DNA of 64,000 bases, from assembly GCA_033060915.1 (NCBI GenBank), contig CM065393.1, positions 6,633,501 through 6,697,500 on the forward strand, given 5' to 3'. Each line of letters starts with the position of its first letter. Position 1 is the first letter of the stretch. The translations under genes and the position numbers were made by a program. Of the stretch, positions 1 through 12,099 are shown piece by piece. Below the pieces are notes generated by a model, which saw only the letters and a program-made list of their open reading frames with translations, made no database searches and was not told the origin of the DNA. The DNA comes from Euryodendron excelsum. Taxonomy: Eukaryota; Streptophyta; Magnoliopsida; Ericales; Pentaphylacaceae.

Positions 1-98
1 TATCATTTATTGCTCTCCAATTCAACATTGTTGCTTTCAAGTTCAATTACATTTCATGCATTACTTTTCATGATTTTCATGCATCAATGACTATGTTC

Positions 99-2323
99 TG
101 TTGGTCCAATAGGCAACCCAAGAGGGGGGTGAATTGGGTTTTTCGAAGATTAAGAGCAAATAAGATTAATTAAAATTAATCTAAGCAATGTAACAAAAGT
201 CAATCTATATGCAATGCAATATAATCAGAAGAAGTAAAGAAAATAGAGCAATAGAAAGAGCACATAGATTTACCGAGGTTCAACCACAAACCGTGGTCTA
301 CGATCTCACCCCAAGACCTCCTTGAAGTCTTCTTCTACTATATAATCACCTATTACAAATGGGCTGCTGATTGACAAAGTGCTCAGCTTACTATATAAGA
401 ACTCCTCACCGAGCTCTTCAATCCCCAAGTGATTTTGTCCAAGCTTCACTCAAACTTACAAGAGTTTTGCTTTCACAAGAGAACTCTCTAAACTCTCAAT
501 TACAAGTGTATAGATGTATACAAGTAACTAACACACTCTTTAGCAAGGGCAAATATTATAATCTGAGCTTACAAGAATAAAACAGGAAGAATGTTCAGGA
601 ATATCAGGTTAATTAGTGATTCTTATCTCTTGTTGTTTCTTCCTCTTGATTCTTGTATATAAATGCAGTTGGAGGCTACTATATATGCCCCTGTATTGAT
701 TCCATCCGTTAGTGGTTGTTGGGGATCATTAATGCACGTCTAGTCCGTTATAACGTTAAGAAAAATAGCCGTTATATCCAAGGAGTTGACTCCAGGTCTG
801 TGGAGTCGACACTTTCTGCTTCTGCATTTACCGGATGTAGTTCACTGACTTCATGAGTCCGCTTTTCATATCAATGAGGCAACTCCTTGTCCATTCTGTC
901 TTCACATCTTTGGCTTCTGCTGTCATGAGGCGACACTTCATCTTCAGGTGTCGGCTTATTGATCATATTATCTTCAAGCCTTTTACTTCTGCTGCTAAGA
1001 GGCGACTCTTCGTCTTCATGTGTCCGCTCATTGTTCATGTCATCTTTAAGCCTTGGCGTCTGTCTCAATAAGGCGACTTTTTATTTCAATGAGTCCACTC
1101 TTTGTCTATATGGTTTCCAAGCTTTTTACTTCTGTGCTCAAGAGGCGACACTTCATTTCCATGAGTCCCCTCATTGTCCAATTTATCTTCAGGCTTTTTT
1201 TGCTTCTATGATCAAGAGACGACACTTCATTTCCATGAGTCCCCTCATTGTCCAATTTGTCTTCAGGCCTTTTTGCTTCTGTGATCAAGAGGTGACTCCT
1301 CATTTCCATAAGTCCCCTCATCGCCCAAAAATCTGCTTTCAGATTTCTATTGATCAAGTATATCAAAGCACTGGTATAAGATCTTCAAGGAGTATATCTT
1401 TGGGGTATGATGATCAATCAAATCTTCTTAACTCATCAGAGTTAAGTTCTATGTAATTTGGATTGAATCAATCATTGGATATTGATCTTCTCTTGACTCT
1501 CAAACTGTCAGAGCTTCATTAGATCAATGTCGATCTTTTCTTCTTCATTTGCAAAGCTTCTTCTTTCATTGTAGAACATCTTCTTCTTTCATTGTAGAAC
1601 ATCTTCTTCAATGCCAAGCTTTCTTAATTGTGTAGAGCTTCAAAATGTTTCATTTCTGATTTCTTTTCTTTGATAGCAATTCTTCTTTCTTCTTTACAAT
1701 CACTTCAATGAGACTTTTGCAGGCTTGATGAAATCTCTTCATTACATCTAGTCTTCATTGATTCTTTAGAAGAATTCTTCACTTGGATTCCAGGTAGAGA
1801 TCAGACAATCATTGTGAGCCATCTTCTCAGCAACTTCAATCGCATTGTCTTGAATTGATCTTTGCATACTAGATGAAATCATCTTTTGAGCATTTTCAAA
1901 CTCTTCAACAAATAATTCATCTTCAACTGAACATTTCACCTCCTTAATTGATCTTTTCATATTCTGATAAAGTCTTCAGTCTAGTGTAAATCAATCTTCA
2001 TTAAATCTATGAATACTTGACAAAAGCTTTATTTAGACACCTTCAATCTCTTCGAATGTGAACATTTGTTTGAAGTAGAGATAGGCATCATTCCTCTGTT
2101 TGGTTCATTGCATAATTCTTTGAATTCATTGCTTGATCTTGAACTTGTTGTGCATTCTCTTTGACAGGCATTAGACTTAAGATTGAACTTTAAGTCTAAG
2201 TTATAAACTTAGTTAATCTGCACACTAAGTAGAGTCATTAGTAAAATAATACAAGGTTTAATTATCATCAAAATCAACATGGGAATTAATTTTGAGTCAA
2301 CAAGGATCAACCTTGACTCAACA
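99..2323 (-). mobile_element. Copia SIRE/Maximus-like solo LTR with TSD TGTTC
   Basis: Read on the minus strand it starts TGTTGAGTC at 2323 and ends ACCAACA at 99, so the termini form a TGTTG/CAACA inverted repeat. A perfect 5-bp duplication, TGTTC, flanks it at 94-98 and 2324-2328. The 3' end holds the block 'CCCAATTCACCCCCC' (minus strand), typical of plant SIRE-type copia LTR ends, and a 'GATTTTGATGATAA' motif lies near the start, shared with the LTR at 4145. It is inserted in the G1 LTR. No gag or pol sequence is attached, so it is a solo LTR left by LTR-LTR recombination. Small open frames inside it come from tandem repeats and are not genes. Confidence 0.82.
875..1350. repeat. 72-bp tandem repeat array in the LTR
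   Basis: The core GAGGCGAC or a close variant recurs at about 926, 998, 1069, 1141, 1215 and 1288, with spacings of 71-74 bp, plus a shortened copy at 875. Units diverge from one another by point changes and 1-2 base indels. On the LTR's own (minus) strand the array lies upstream of a TATA-like stretch near 652-664, so it sits in U3. Open frames on both strands here are by-products of the 24-codon period. Confidence 0.8.
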
Positions 2324-3559
2324 TGTTCACATATAAATGTCATGTTTTCAAAACGTATATGAAGCTTTCCTAAAATTATGAACCCATAGACTAGAATATT
2401 TAAACGAACGAGATGCAAGATTTCCAATGTATGGTGCGAACTCGAGGTTTTTTCGCGGTAAGACCTTAAACTTACGCGATAGTCCTACGGTAGGGAACAT
2501 GAAATAAACTATTGATATGTTGGGAGACCTTCCTTGACCTAAATAGCCTATGCGTGGTCTAAGAGGGTTGCTATGGAGCCTAGCTCATATGTTGAGTTGT
2601 AGTACACTTATGCTCTTAGAACAAGAACCAAGATATGTTTAAATACTTATGTCAAGTTATGTTATGCTTTATCACGAGTAAAGATATGTTATATCCCTTT
2701 TTTAAGATACCATGTTTCGAAACAATAGAATGTTTCAATATGATGCTTATACTACATATGATTTTTTAAGTTCATGCTCTATATGCACAAATATTTATCT
2801 ATTGTCGGTATACTAGATATAAATGCTAGTCCATGGTAGTTTCATGCTTGTACATCATTGTTTTTTTACTAAACATTAGCTTACGTTTTCTCAAATGTTT
2901 TCAGGTAGCCAATTCGGAAGGTCCTAGGAGGAGGCCATATGTGTTTTTTGAGCTACGACCCATGGGTCTATGTTATGCTATATGTATTTAGGCTGAATCC
3001 TAATACACAATATCTTTACACTCGTGCGTCGTTGTTTTTCATTAAGTATTAGCTTATGTTTTCTCAAATGTTTTCAAATAGCCAATTCGGGAGGCCCTAG
3101 GAGGAGGTCATATGTGGATTTTGAGTTACGGCCCATAGGCCTATATTATGTAATATATATTTGGGTTAGACCCTAATGTTTTGTAATATTATAAATGATA
3201 TAACTGTGGTGGCCTCGAATAGGCCAGATATACGTTTATGTTTTGGATTAAGTATAGTTTTGCCATGTATGACACAAGTTATGTTTTAAGTTATAAAAAT
3301 TATATTTCCACAATTATATATAATTTTTGACGATTATGCACAGGTGTTTAACCAGTTTATGTAATGCAACTTTAGGTAGCTTACTTTTGGCCGGTCATAT
3401 ACCCTAAATCCACACAGACTGGGTTACGGGGTGTGACATCACTAAATAATGCCTTGGACAACTTTGGTTTGCTATAATTCTTGTCATTTTATAAGGGCCA
3501 ACTCAAGACAAATTAAAGTGAAATGTGACAGCTTTAAATAAGTTTGTTTTTATAATTTA

Positions 3560-3689
3560 AAGAATTTTTTATGTTAAACTTAAAAAAAAATTCTTTGGTT
3601 AAACTAGTATTTTTTTTTCCTTCTGAAATTAACTAGTATATTACTTCTAGGTCTCATTTCTTACAAGCCCTTTTCATTTGAAATCTATT

Positions 3690-3725
<36 letters not shown>

Positions 3726-4144
3726 TATATAATGCCTTAACTATATAGTATGTAAGGTTTTAAAAAATTTTAAGGCCTTCAAAAAAGAGTTTCATTTTAA
3801 TTTTTGAATTAAAATATTTTTTTTTACTTTTTGAAGTTAACTAGTATAGATAATTTTGAACCTTCTTTTTCATAAGATTCGTTTTTTCTCATTTGTACTA
3901 GGGATGTTTTCCAAAAACAAAATTGTAGAACCTAAAGGGTCTTAATTGTAGCATATGAGGTTTTAAAAATTTTGAGATCTTCAAAAATTATTTATTTGCA
4001 TATCTATTTATTCATTTATTGGTTAAATTAGTATTTTTCTCCTTGAATTTTACTAGTGTAGTTGGTTTTAAGTTTTGTTTTTTCTAATGAGCATTTCTTT
4101 TTCCTTAATTAGGCCTTTTATTTTTAAAGAAAATTAGATGAACG
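3560..4144 (+). repeat. Unclassified dispersed repeat R1, with (TA)n tract
   Basis: Imperfect units of roughly 190-200 bp contain a shared core like 'GTTTTAAAAATTTTGAGG' followed by 'CTTCAAAAA' and then 'AACTAGTATA'. Related copies occur at 10492-10700 and, in reverse orientation, at 49560-50470. A (TA)13 tract lies at 3695-3720. No open frame is conserved among copies. I cannot assign it to a transposon class. Confidence 0.55.
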
Positions 4145-5292
4145 TGTTAGCCCTAAGTTTATTTAAATGGAATTTTATATATGATTTTGATGATAACTTA
4201 CTTTAATTTATAAATGTTTTCTTAATTAAATATATTCAATGCTTTTAATCCTTAGTCTAGTTGGTGAATAAAGTTCTGCAGATTATGAAATATTTGAAAG
4301 AGAGATCAAGACTTGAAAAGTAATATCTAAATCCTTAAGAATCATGTTTTAAGGAAATTTGATTCAAGGAAGAAAATTAGAGGACATAATTTTCTTCTAA
4401 GGTTAAAAATTCGATAAAACTATATCATATGATATAGCTATAGTATTTTGCTCATATATTTTGATCTAACAGTTAGATTGATCTGATTCTTATAGGGCTA
4501 AAAAGAAAACTCAAATGTATAATTATGGTGTTTTATGAAGTTTTCATGCAAAGAATATTTTGTGGGACAAAAATGAGCTGAAAGGTGACTTATTAAATTT
4601 GAAAATCAAAATATGACAGCATGGAGGCAGTCATGATTATTTGACCATATATTTTGAACCAGAAGTCCAAATAATTTGATTCTTGAAGTTATGAAAAGCT
4701 AACATCCATATATATATATATATATATATATTTGATATGTTACGTGAAATTTCAAATTCAAATGTTATCTGGGTGAAACATAAGGTGACAGAAGACTTAG
4801 TGCAGCAGAAATTCAAAAATGACAGCTGTGAGACAGTCTGAGTAATTCACTCATATCTTTTGACTCAAATATTTAAATGCTATGATTCTTAAAGTTCTAA
4901 AAATCTGACTTTCATATCTACAACTTTTGTCCAATAGCAAAATGTCAAATTTGAACGTTAAGAAGGTGAAAAGTGAGCAGGAATTAAAGGAATTTGTGCA
5001 AAAATTCAAATATGTCAGTTGAGAGACAGCTCAAGTAATTTGATCATTACTTTTGATCTAACCATTAGATTTCTTCGATTCTTACTTCTTTGGAAAGATG
5101 ACTTTTATACCTACCAACTCTCACTTATAAATTCGAATATTATCAAGGAGAAAATAGAGGTGGAAGTGAAATAATCTAATCGAAATTCAAAATCCTATCT
5201 GGCTGCAGCTTGCTCAATAGGAAGAAATCTTTAATGGTTTCTTAAATGGCTAGACACAGATTTGAAGCTACAAATCAAGTATCATTTTTCAT

Positions 5293-5302
5293 CTATAAAT
5301 AG
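5293..5302 (+). promoter_or_regulatory. TATA box of the SIRE-like LTR
   Basis: CTATAAATAG lies about 1.15 kb into the LTR and fits the U3 promoter of a plant LTR retrotransposon. It reads toward the R-U5 part that now lies beyond the nested LTR, so any transcript would run into foreign sequence. Confidence 0.5.
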
Positions 5303-6899
5303 AGATACACTTAAAGAGTAAAGGATAATAATAAGAATAACAAGAGTTTGTGCATCAAAGTTATAGTCATCCTACAAAGTCTTTGAGAACTTCATTGTAT
5401 TTTATCTTGTAATATTTTGAGAGCTTTATTAGCATATCTATTCTTTGAGAGAATTTATTTGTAAGAAAGAGTGGTTGTACTCTTATTCTTTCTTCTTGTA
5501 AGGGAGAGACTAGTTAGAAGAAATAGTTAGGGGTTGGGTGTGACTAACATCTGTATAAAAACTAATTGGAGTGAGGGATCACTGGGTTGGGTGTGTGTCG
5601 CGTCCCGATTTTTGAGTCCAAGGTCCTTTCGGCTTGGAGACCAAAAGCACGGAACTCTGTCACTAGAACTCATCCTCCTAGAAGGACGAGTGTGACTAGG
5701 TTTGAATTGAAATTGGTTTGATTAAGGGCTTTTTAGAAAAAAAGGAGTCACCACCTAACTTGATTAAGGTGAGTTAGGTCACCTAAACTAGTATTAATCT
5801 GAAGATTAAACTTAGGGTTTTTGGAAAAGATTTCGAAAATTTCCTAAAGTGAGGGTTTTTAAGAAAATAGGTTGTTTGGCAACCTTTGGAAAGATTTAAG
5901 CCGTTTTTAAAAATAACTCCATTTTGGTCTTTTGAAAACAGAAATCTATGGTCTGGGGGTTGGTTGCGTGTCGAGAAGATATCTTAAGATCATCACCCTA
6001 CCTTGCCCTTTCGGTATTTACATGTCCAATCACAATTTGTTCACTCACTAGAATAACCGGTTACCATTATCCACTTAGTATTAACTTTGGAATTTTGAAA
6101 ACGGAGTTTAGTCATTACTTTTCGGATGAATAATGCATGATGCAAGTTTTGAAAGAAGTTTGAAAATAGGAAAGTTTTGAAGGAGTTTGAGATGGAAACT
6201 TTAAGTTGATAGAAATTTTTGAAAAGGGGATTGGAATTGAAATAGAAGTTATGATAGCACCATTTTAGGTTGCCTACGTATCTCATTTGGCTAGAATTAA
6301 GTCATTCGTTGTTCGGGTAAGAGCCCGATAGAAAATAAGCGTATTAGGGCCTTTGAAAAGTTTAGAAGACACTTTGAGGTCTTACGAGAGAGGTGAAGAC
6401 ACTTTGAGATTTTTGGAAAGATGACTTGAGAATTTTGATTTGAAATCGAATATTAAAGTGTTTTTTTTTTTTTTGGGAATAACTCAAGGGAGTTTTGATG
6501 TCTTGTTTTGAAAACCTTGGAGGTCGGGTTTTGAAATGTTTTTATGAACTTGTCTTAGTTTGAAAGTGGTTTTTGAAAGCACCTAGGACTTTGGAATTCT
6601 AATTTGGACAACTTTGGAGGTTGTTCTTGATATATCACCTTCCTTTGGAATCCCTAACCATAAAAGGGGTAGGGACATCTTAGGCCTGTGAGTTCTTGAA
6701 AATGCTTTTAGAAATAGTTTGAAGATGAAGTGTAGGAACATTTGGAGAGGTTATAGAGTTGGGTTTTGAAATTTCAAGAGAGTAGGAGGTTTTGGAAAAA
6801 TGGGTTATGAGAATTGTTTTAAAATAGGAAGATCATTTAAAAGAGATCCATGAGTTGGAACCTTGAAGTATACTAACCTAAGTTGGATTGACCTTAGGC

Positions 6900-7045
6900 A
6901 AGGGGTGACCTAAGGTTAACTAACTCGGGTTAGGTTAACCTAGGGTTAAGGTGATCTAGGGTTAACTAACTTGGGTTAGGTTAACATAGTGTCAAAGTGA
7001 CCTAGGGTTGGACAACTAGGGTCAAGTTAACCTAGGGTTGGATTG
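6900..7045. repeat. Three ~47-bp units rich in GGTTAACCTAGGG
   Basis: Units starting at about 6900, 6948 and 6994 repeat the pattern 'GTGACCTAGGGTTAACTAAC' followed by 'TTGGGTTAGGTTAAC'. The sequence resembles a plant telomere motif only loosely (CTAGGGTT is not TTTAGGG). It lies inside the Tat-like LTR. Confidence 0.6.
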
Positions 7046-9570
7046 GAAGATGGTTTTGAACTGTGGTTTAGTGGATTTTGGAAAGAGTTTTGAAAAACAA
7101 ATCATGTTATGCAAATGACTTTGGTAGACAACCTTTTTGAAGATCATTTCCATGAAAATTTGACTCTAGCCAAGAGTATGACTTATATGATTGGTGTTTG
7201 AAAGCCATTCCAAAGAAGGTTTCCTTATAGCCATTACAACCATTATCTTGAGAAGAGTATGGAGTCCAAGAATCAACATGTTGATGACAACCTTTGTAAA
7301 ACCATTTTAATGCAAAGATGGAGAGAATGGATTTTTGAAAACTATTTTTAAGAGAGATTTTGAAAATCATTTTTTAGAGGAAACCATTCCGACAAGGTAG
7401 GGTTCCTATGGCCAAGGAAAGGGAGACTACTCAAGAGAGGGTTCCATGGGGCCATTCCAACCACTAAAGTTGAGAGAATGGAAACCTTAGAAATTAGAGA
7501 CTTTCAAAACAACTTTTATGCAAGTTGAAATATAATGATGCAAAAGTGTGAGTTAGGGATTAGTTGGGGATTTTCTAAGGCATGATTTCTAAGGTTTCAT
7601 CCTAAACTTCAAGGAGCCAACTCTTGGAACCATTTTGAGAAGGGTATTGAACTTGAAAGTGGCATGGGAATAAGAATAATGCAAGTTTTGTATAACATGG
7701 TTATAAACATGAAAATGAAGCCAAGCACACAAGACATGATCAAGATAGTGAAATGCAAGGAGGTCATGAATACATACAAGGCTTTAGGCCACACCACATA
7801 AACAAGGAGCTCCTAGGCCATACCATCTTAAAGTAGGCTAGTGAGAGATCCCCCTACACGGTGGCTCCCACTAGCTTTCCTCTAGCCATGAACTAAGAGT
7901 CCTCTTGGCTCAAGCATGTAAGAAATGGGGTTAAAGATGAGAATTAAAATAGAGAATAACCTAAAGAGGCTAAGAGGGAGAAGAGAAGAGTGGGGGAAAA
8001 CAAAAATGTAAAGGAAATACCACCTTTTGCCTTCAATACACTTGTGGCCTTCTATGGATGCCTTGACTTGAATTTGGATGGCTTCAAGTAGGCTTGAGGG
8101 GCTGGAAAGAGGAGTTTAATGTGTATAAGGCTATGGAGGTGAAGTGTATTGGTAAGGGAGAGGTGAAATCTAGCCTAAGTATTGGAGGAGTGAGATGTAT
8201 ATGGAAATTTGAGGTTCTGCAGCAGTTTTAGTAGAGCTTCGCATTAATTTTCGGTTCTAGAATATGCAAAGGGGGAGGCTGGTATTTATAGGCAATCTGG
8301 AACAAGCCTGGCGCATGTGCTACATGCGCTTGGCCAAATTGTTCCATTGCTAGAATGCCACATGGCATCCAGTGTACTGGTTAAATCTTGACGGTTGATC
8401 GAACTTTGGTCGATTTGATCAAAATTTGGGTGCATGTAGTATACGCTCTATCACTGGGAATGTTCGTTTAAATTTTGTCTCAATAATTGAGCTAACCGAG
8501 AAGGTTTTGGAGGAATCGGATGCACTCAGGGTGTTCTCCTAGGGTTTCTCGTGAACTTTCATGTTTTCAAAAAGTTTGAATGGTGTTTGGAAATGTGGGA
8601 TATCATCTTGGGAAACGTGCATAAAATGGTATCTTTGCAGAGCGTTTGTGATACGCTCCGCGGGGGTTCGAAAATAGCTGTTTTTATGTCACATGATCAA
8701 GGCCTTCAGGAAACGATCTCTTCGATCGAACTGTACCGATGGAAATTATTTTGGAAGTACTTTCAGGAATTTCCTAATTTACGCATTTCTCAAGTTGTTT
8801 GACGGTGCGTTTCAATCAGGGAATTGGAGAAAAAGTCAACCTTGGCGGAACGTTTGTGAGATGCTCTAGGGGTTGCCAAAAGTTATAGTTTTCGAGCCAT
8901 CCGATGAGGAGCTTTGGGAAGCAATCTATCTGATCGAGCAGTATCGATGGAAAGATCTATGAATGAGCTTTTGGAAATTCCCTAGTTTACGCATTTCTCA
9001 AGTCATTTGACAATGCGTTATAACCAGGGAATCGGGAGAAACGTGAATTTAGGCAGAGCATCTGCGAGACGCTCCAGGGAACTTTTATCGAGTTGTGGGT
9101 GTTTAGCGTCGTAAGGTCTTCCTTAGGTTAAACATGGGTGTGCAACAAGAGTCATCGTTCAATAACTTAGGACCGGTGTTGTTTTGGGGCGTGTTCGGGT
9201 TAACAGGGGCAAAATGGTTATTTTGACTAGTTTTGGTTAAAAATGGTCAGGAATGGATCGGAGTGCTATGTTAAGCGTGTCGGGTCATTCAGGGACGATT
9301 TTAAGAGAGTCTTTTACCGTTCGGTGGGGATTTGTGTAGTGTTGGGGTGTTTAAGGACAAAACGGTTATTTTAACCGGAGTTAGCTGGAATGGGACCGGA
9401 ATTGGACCAAATGGCGTGTGAAGTACGCCTAACTGTTTAGTAACATTTTGGAATGGTGTACTTATCATTTTGAGGGATTTTGAACTTTCTCCAAATGTGC
9501 CCGGAGGCCCAAGGGGCAGGTTTGGTCATTTTTCACTAAGTCGAGCTAGAAGTTGCCGGTGTTGACCTAG

Positions 9571-9935
9571 GTGTTGGTTCCCGAGACTGCCCGATCTCGG
9601 AAAACTACCTATGCGGTGTTGGTCCCTGAGAATGCCCGGTCTCAGAGAGCTACTTGTAGGGTGGTGTTGGTTTTTAAGAACGCCTGGTCTCAAAAAGCTA
9701 CCTGTGAGGGTGGTGTTGGTCTTCGAGAACGCCTGGTCTCGGGGAACTACCGAATGATGGACATTATATATTGGTGGGCTAGCGGGCGCTAGAAGTGAAC
9801 CGTTTAGAATTTGATAAGGTGTTGGTCTCCGAGATCGCCCAATCTTTGGAAGTTACCTGGATGGTGTTGGTTTTTGAGACCGCCCGGTGTTGGTTTTCGA
9901 GACCGCCCGGTCTCGGAAAGCTGCCTAGAATGATA
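9571..9935. repeat. Hairpin-bearing tandem repeat in the Tat-like LTR
   Basis: GTGTTGG begins units at 9571, 9616, 9664, 9713, 9819, 9864 and 9887. Most units are 45-49 bp long; one is lengthened to 106 bp and one cut to 23 bp. Each full unit carries a near-palindrome such as CCGAGACCGCCCGGTCTCGG, which could fold into a stem of about 8-9 bp. The palindrome halves vary together in places (GAGAATGCCCGGTCTC against GAGAACGCCTGGTCTC). Confidence 0.75.
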
Positions 9936-10491
9936 TTTATGGCTTCATTTGGATTTTACGGGCCTGGGAAGTGAGTAGTTGACTGGATTGGAGTTTGAAA
10001 GGCTCGTCTTGAGCTTGCATGTGTTGTGACGTTTGAAAACTGGATCCATTTGGGCCGGAGATGGCCGAGTGGCAAAAAATGGGATGCTTATAGTGTGACT
10101 AGCACATGTGTAAAAACTAGTTGGAGTGGCGTGATTAGCATATGTGAAAAATTAGTTGTAAATGAGGACTAGCATCTGGGTTAAAAGGCTAGTGGCTGTA
10201 TCTAAAGTTTGGATATAGTGAAGAAAAATCTCAAAGAAGGAGTTTTGGGGAGTGGATGTAGATTTTGGAGTTGAAGTCGAACCATAATAAATCTTGGTGT
10301 TTTATTCTCTTCTCTTTATCTCTTTTACTTTATAGTTTGAATTGCTTGCATTTATTTACAACATAGTATTAGTTGATTACTATTTGTTTCATCATTGAAT
10401 ATTTTGTTGAAAATTTGAAATTTGAAATTTTTTGTTGAATTATTGTTTAAACTCAATTCACTTCCCTCTGAGATTGCCACCTAGATTGACA

Positions 10492-11290
10492 AGGTCTACA
10501 AGGCTTTTATTATAACATGTAGAGTTTTAAAATTTTAGGGCCCCAAAAAATAAGGGCCAAAGGTGGCCGCCTTACTTGACTAGGGATGATAATGGAATTG
10601 GTTCGGAACGAGTTAGGCCAAATCTTATCCCATTAAAAATTTTAGAGCCTAAAAAAATGAGGCCAAAGGGGATTGCCTTACTTCACTAGGGATGGCAATG
10701 GGACTAGTTCGTAACGAGTTAGGCTAAACCCTATATCGCCCCTAGTGGCAAAAACTTCACCCCATACCTTATCCCTAATGGAAAAAATCTACTCCAGACC
10801 CCATCCCAAATCGCGACAAGTTGTACCCCCCCACCCCGTCCTACTAAAGCTAATCAGGTACCAATTAAACTAGCATAAAACTTAAAATCAAGTTGTTATG
10901 CAAAACTAAAAATAATACAAATTATAGAAACATGTACACAATAAAAATGATAAAGAAAAAGGCTAAATTCCAAAATATAAAAATAGCATTAAAACCATAC
11001 TATTTTACATATATAAAAAGGGTATTTTGTATTATTACAATATAATATTGATATTTAATGTATTTCACAATATACTTGGGGAGGGTTCGGGAAGTAATGA
11101 CCTAAACACTACCCCGCTCTAAATTCTCTTCGAATTATATATATTTTTTCTTGTAACATGTCTATAACTGCTTATTTATACCCCAAACACGTATTATTAA
11201 AGGCGGGGTAAAGCGAGGTTTGAGTTTTTGAGTTAAATTGTCATTGTGATACTTGCCTAGGGGTGAGGCGGGCCCTTCATTTCATACTAC
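10492..11290 (+). repeat. R1 fragment and 'GGGATGGCAATGGG' repeat
   Basis: From 10505 the core of R1 reappears (ACATGTAGAGTTTTAAAATT), continuing the repeat seen left of the SIRE-like LTR. From about 10570 to 10860 two copies of a 'CTAGGGATGGCAATGGGA' block occur, a sequence found in many dispersed plant repeats, followed by CCCC-rich text near 10820-10850. A second GC-richer part (11190-11280) reads like its other side. There is no gene and no clear terminus. Confidence 0.4.
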
Positions 11291-11558
11291 AATAATCACA
11301 AAACTCCTATTAGATGGTTCAGAAAAATTGTGTGAAAATGAATTTTAAAAAATCCATATTTATCTCCCATGCTTGTCCACGACTTGTGAAAAGAGATATG
11401 GCTAAATAAGTAGTGACCACCTAAAATAAATGTCTTTGAGACTAAATCCTTTTAAAGTAAAATCACAAAATGATACGTTAAAGCTATGTTTTGGGGAAAA
11501 GTGTTTCCAAAAGATATTCTATTTATGTCCAATACCCAATATCTTTTAAAAATAGAGT

Positions 11559-11703
11559 AATGTTATATATAATCTCATTTTTCAATCTCATTTTTCTCTT
11601 AGACACAAATTAATAAGACGTACATTAATAATTTCATATGGGCCCATTCTCTTGTGTGTAGGAGGTGAAAAAAGTGATTGACAAAATGAATTATATATAG
11701 CAT
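11559..11703. mobile_element. Small MITE-like inverted-repeat element
   Basis: The left end 'ATGTTATATATAATCTCATT' and the reverse complement of the right end 'ATGCTATATATAATTCATTT' match over about 30 bp with a few changes. The element is about 145 bp, AT-rich and without coding capacity. No convincing target duplication could be read, so the superfamily is unknown. 11291-11558 and 11704-12100 hold nothing I recognise. Confidence 0.5.
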
Positions 11704-12099
11704 CTTTTTTTTAAAAAAAAACTATCTTCATCACTTCAAGTATAAAAATTAGAAAAGAATTTTTGCAAATTGAAATATGTTCAAGCATCCAAGGTTTTGA
11801 CCTATTGCTCTATCGAATTTGTGCAAGTCCACCAATCACACAAACCATATAGATTAAATACATTGCATGAATCATGGCAACCGTAGAACCATGGAAAAAA
11901 AATTGGATATAAGACCTCATGAAGCCTAGTAAATTACTGTGTCACCTCCTGTAATTTATATATTTGTTCAATTTGGATATCTACTTGTCAAACTCAATTC
12001 TCCCATTCAAATTTGATTTGAGTTTCAAACTATTCTCATAATTCAGCAGTTTATATTGTAGTTTCCTCTTCAAAAAATGTTGTAATGCTACCTTTAACA

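Larger units (their letters stand above)
1..3438 (+). mobile_element. Ty3/gypsy-type LTR, family G1 (left end outside window, split by another LTR)
   Basis: The part from 2324 to 3438 matches the reverse complement of 15535-16400 over long stretches (for example the block around 2430-2530 against 16300-16400), so the two are copies of one family in opposite orientation. Bases 1-98 continue the same match upstream of the insertion at 99-2323. The right end reads GGGGTGTGACA at 3428-3438, a usual plant gypsy LTR terminus. No primer-binding site follows, which suggests a solo LTR. The left end lies outside the window, so its TSD cannot be tested. No coding potential is visible. Confidence 0.62.
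5596..10092 (-). mobile_element. Tat/Ogre-like Ty3/gypsy solo LTR, 4.5 kb, TSD GTGTG
   Basis: The flanks carry GTGTG at 5591-5595 and 10093-10097. On the minus strand it ends GGGACGCGACA, the usual end of Tat-lineage LTRs. About 150 bp before that end is 'GTTAGGTGGTGACTCC', a block typical of these LTRs. It starts TATAAGCATCCC, where TG is expected, so the G of the terminal dinucleotide appears to have changed to A. No tRNA primer site follows the end, and no gag or pol is present, so it is read as a solo LTR. Two internal repeat arrays (6900-7045 and 9571-9935) are listed separately. Its great length fits Ogre-type LTRs. Confidence 0.72.
4145..10491 (+). mobile_element. SIRE/Maximus-like copia LTR, split by a nested LTR
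   Basis: It starts TGTTAGCCC at 4145 followed by 'GATTTTGATGATAAC', as in the LTR at 99-2323. The right part (10098-10491) ends with 'AAACTCAATTCACTTCCC...' and GATTGACA, the decayed equivalent of the SIRE-type LTR 3' end. The two halves (4145-5595 and 10098-10491, about 1.85 kb together) are separated by a Tat/Ogre-like LTR with its own TSD. No matching 5-bp duplication was found (GAACG on the left, AGGTC on the right), so the borders may be off by some bases. No PBS or pol follows, so it is probably a solo LTR. Confidence 0.6.

Noticed and set aside
853..1456. Open frames on both strands around 853-1456
   Set aside because: They follow the 72-bp (24-codon) tandem repeat; frames shift at the 71, 73 and 74-bp spacings and no protein motif is seen.
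6900..7045. Telomere-like repeat
   Set aside because: The motif is CTAGGGTTAAC in 46-48 bp units, not TTTAGGG, and lies inside an LTR.
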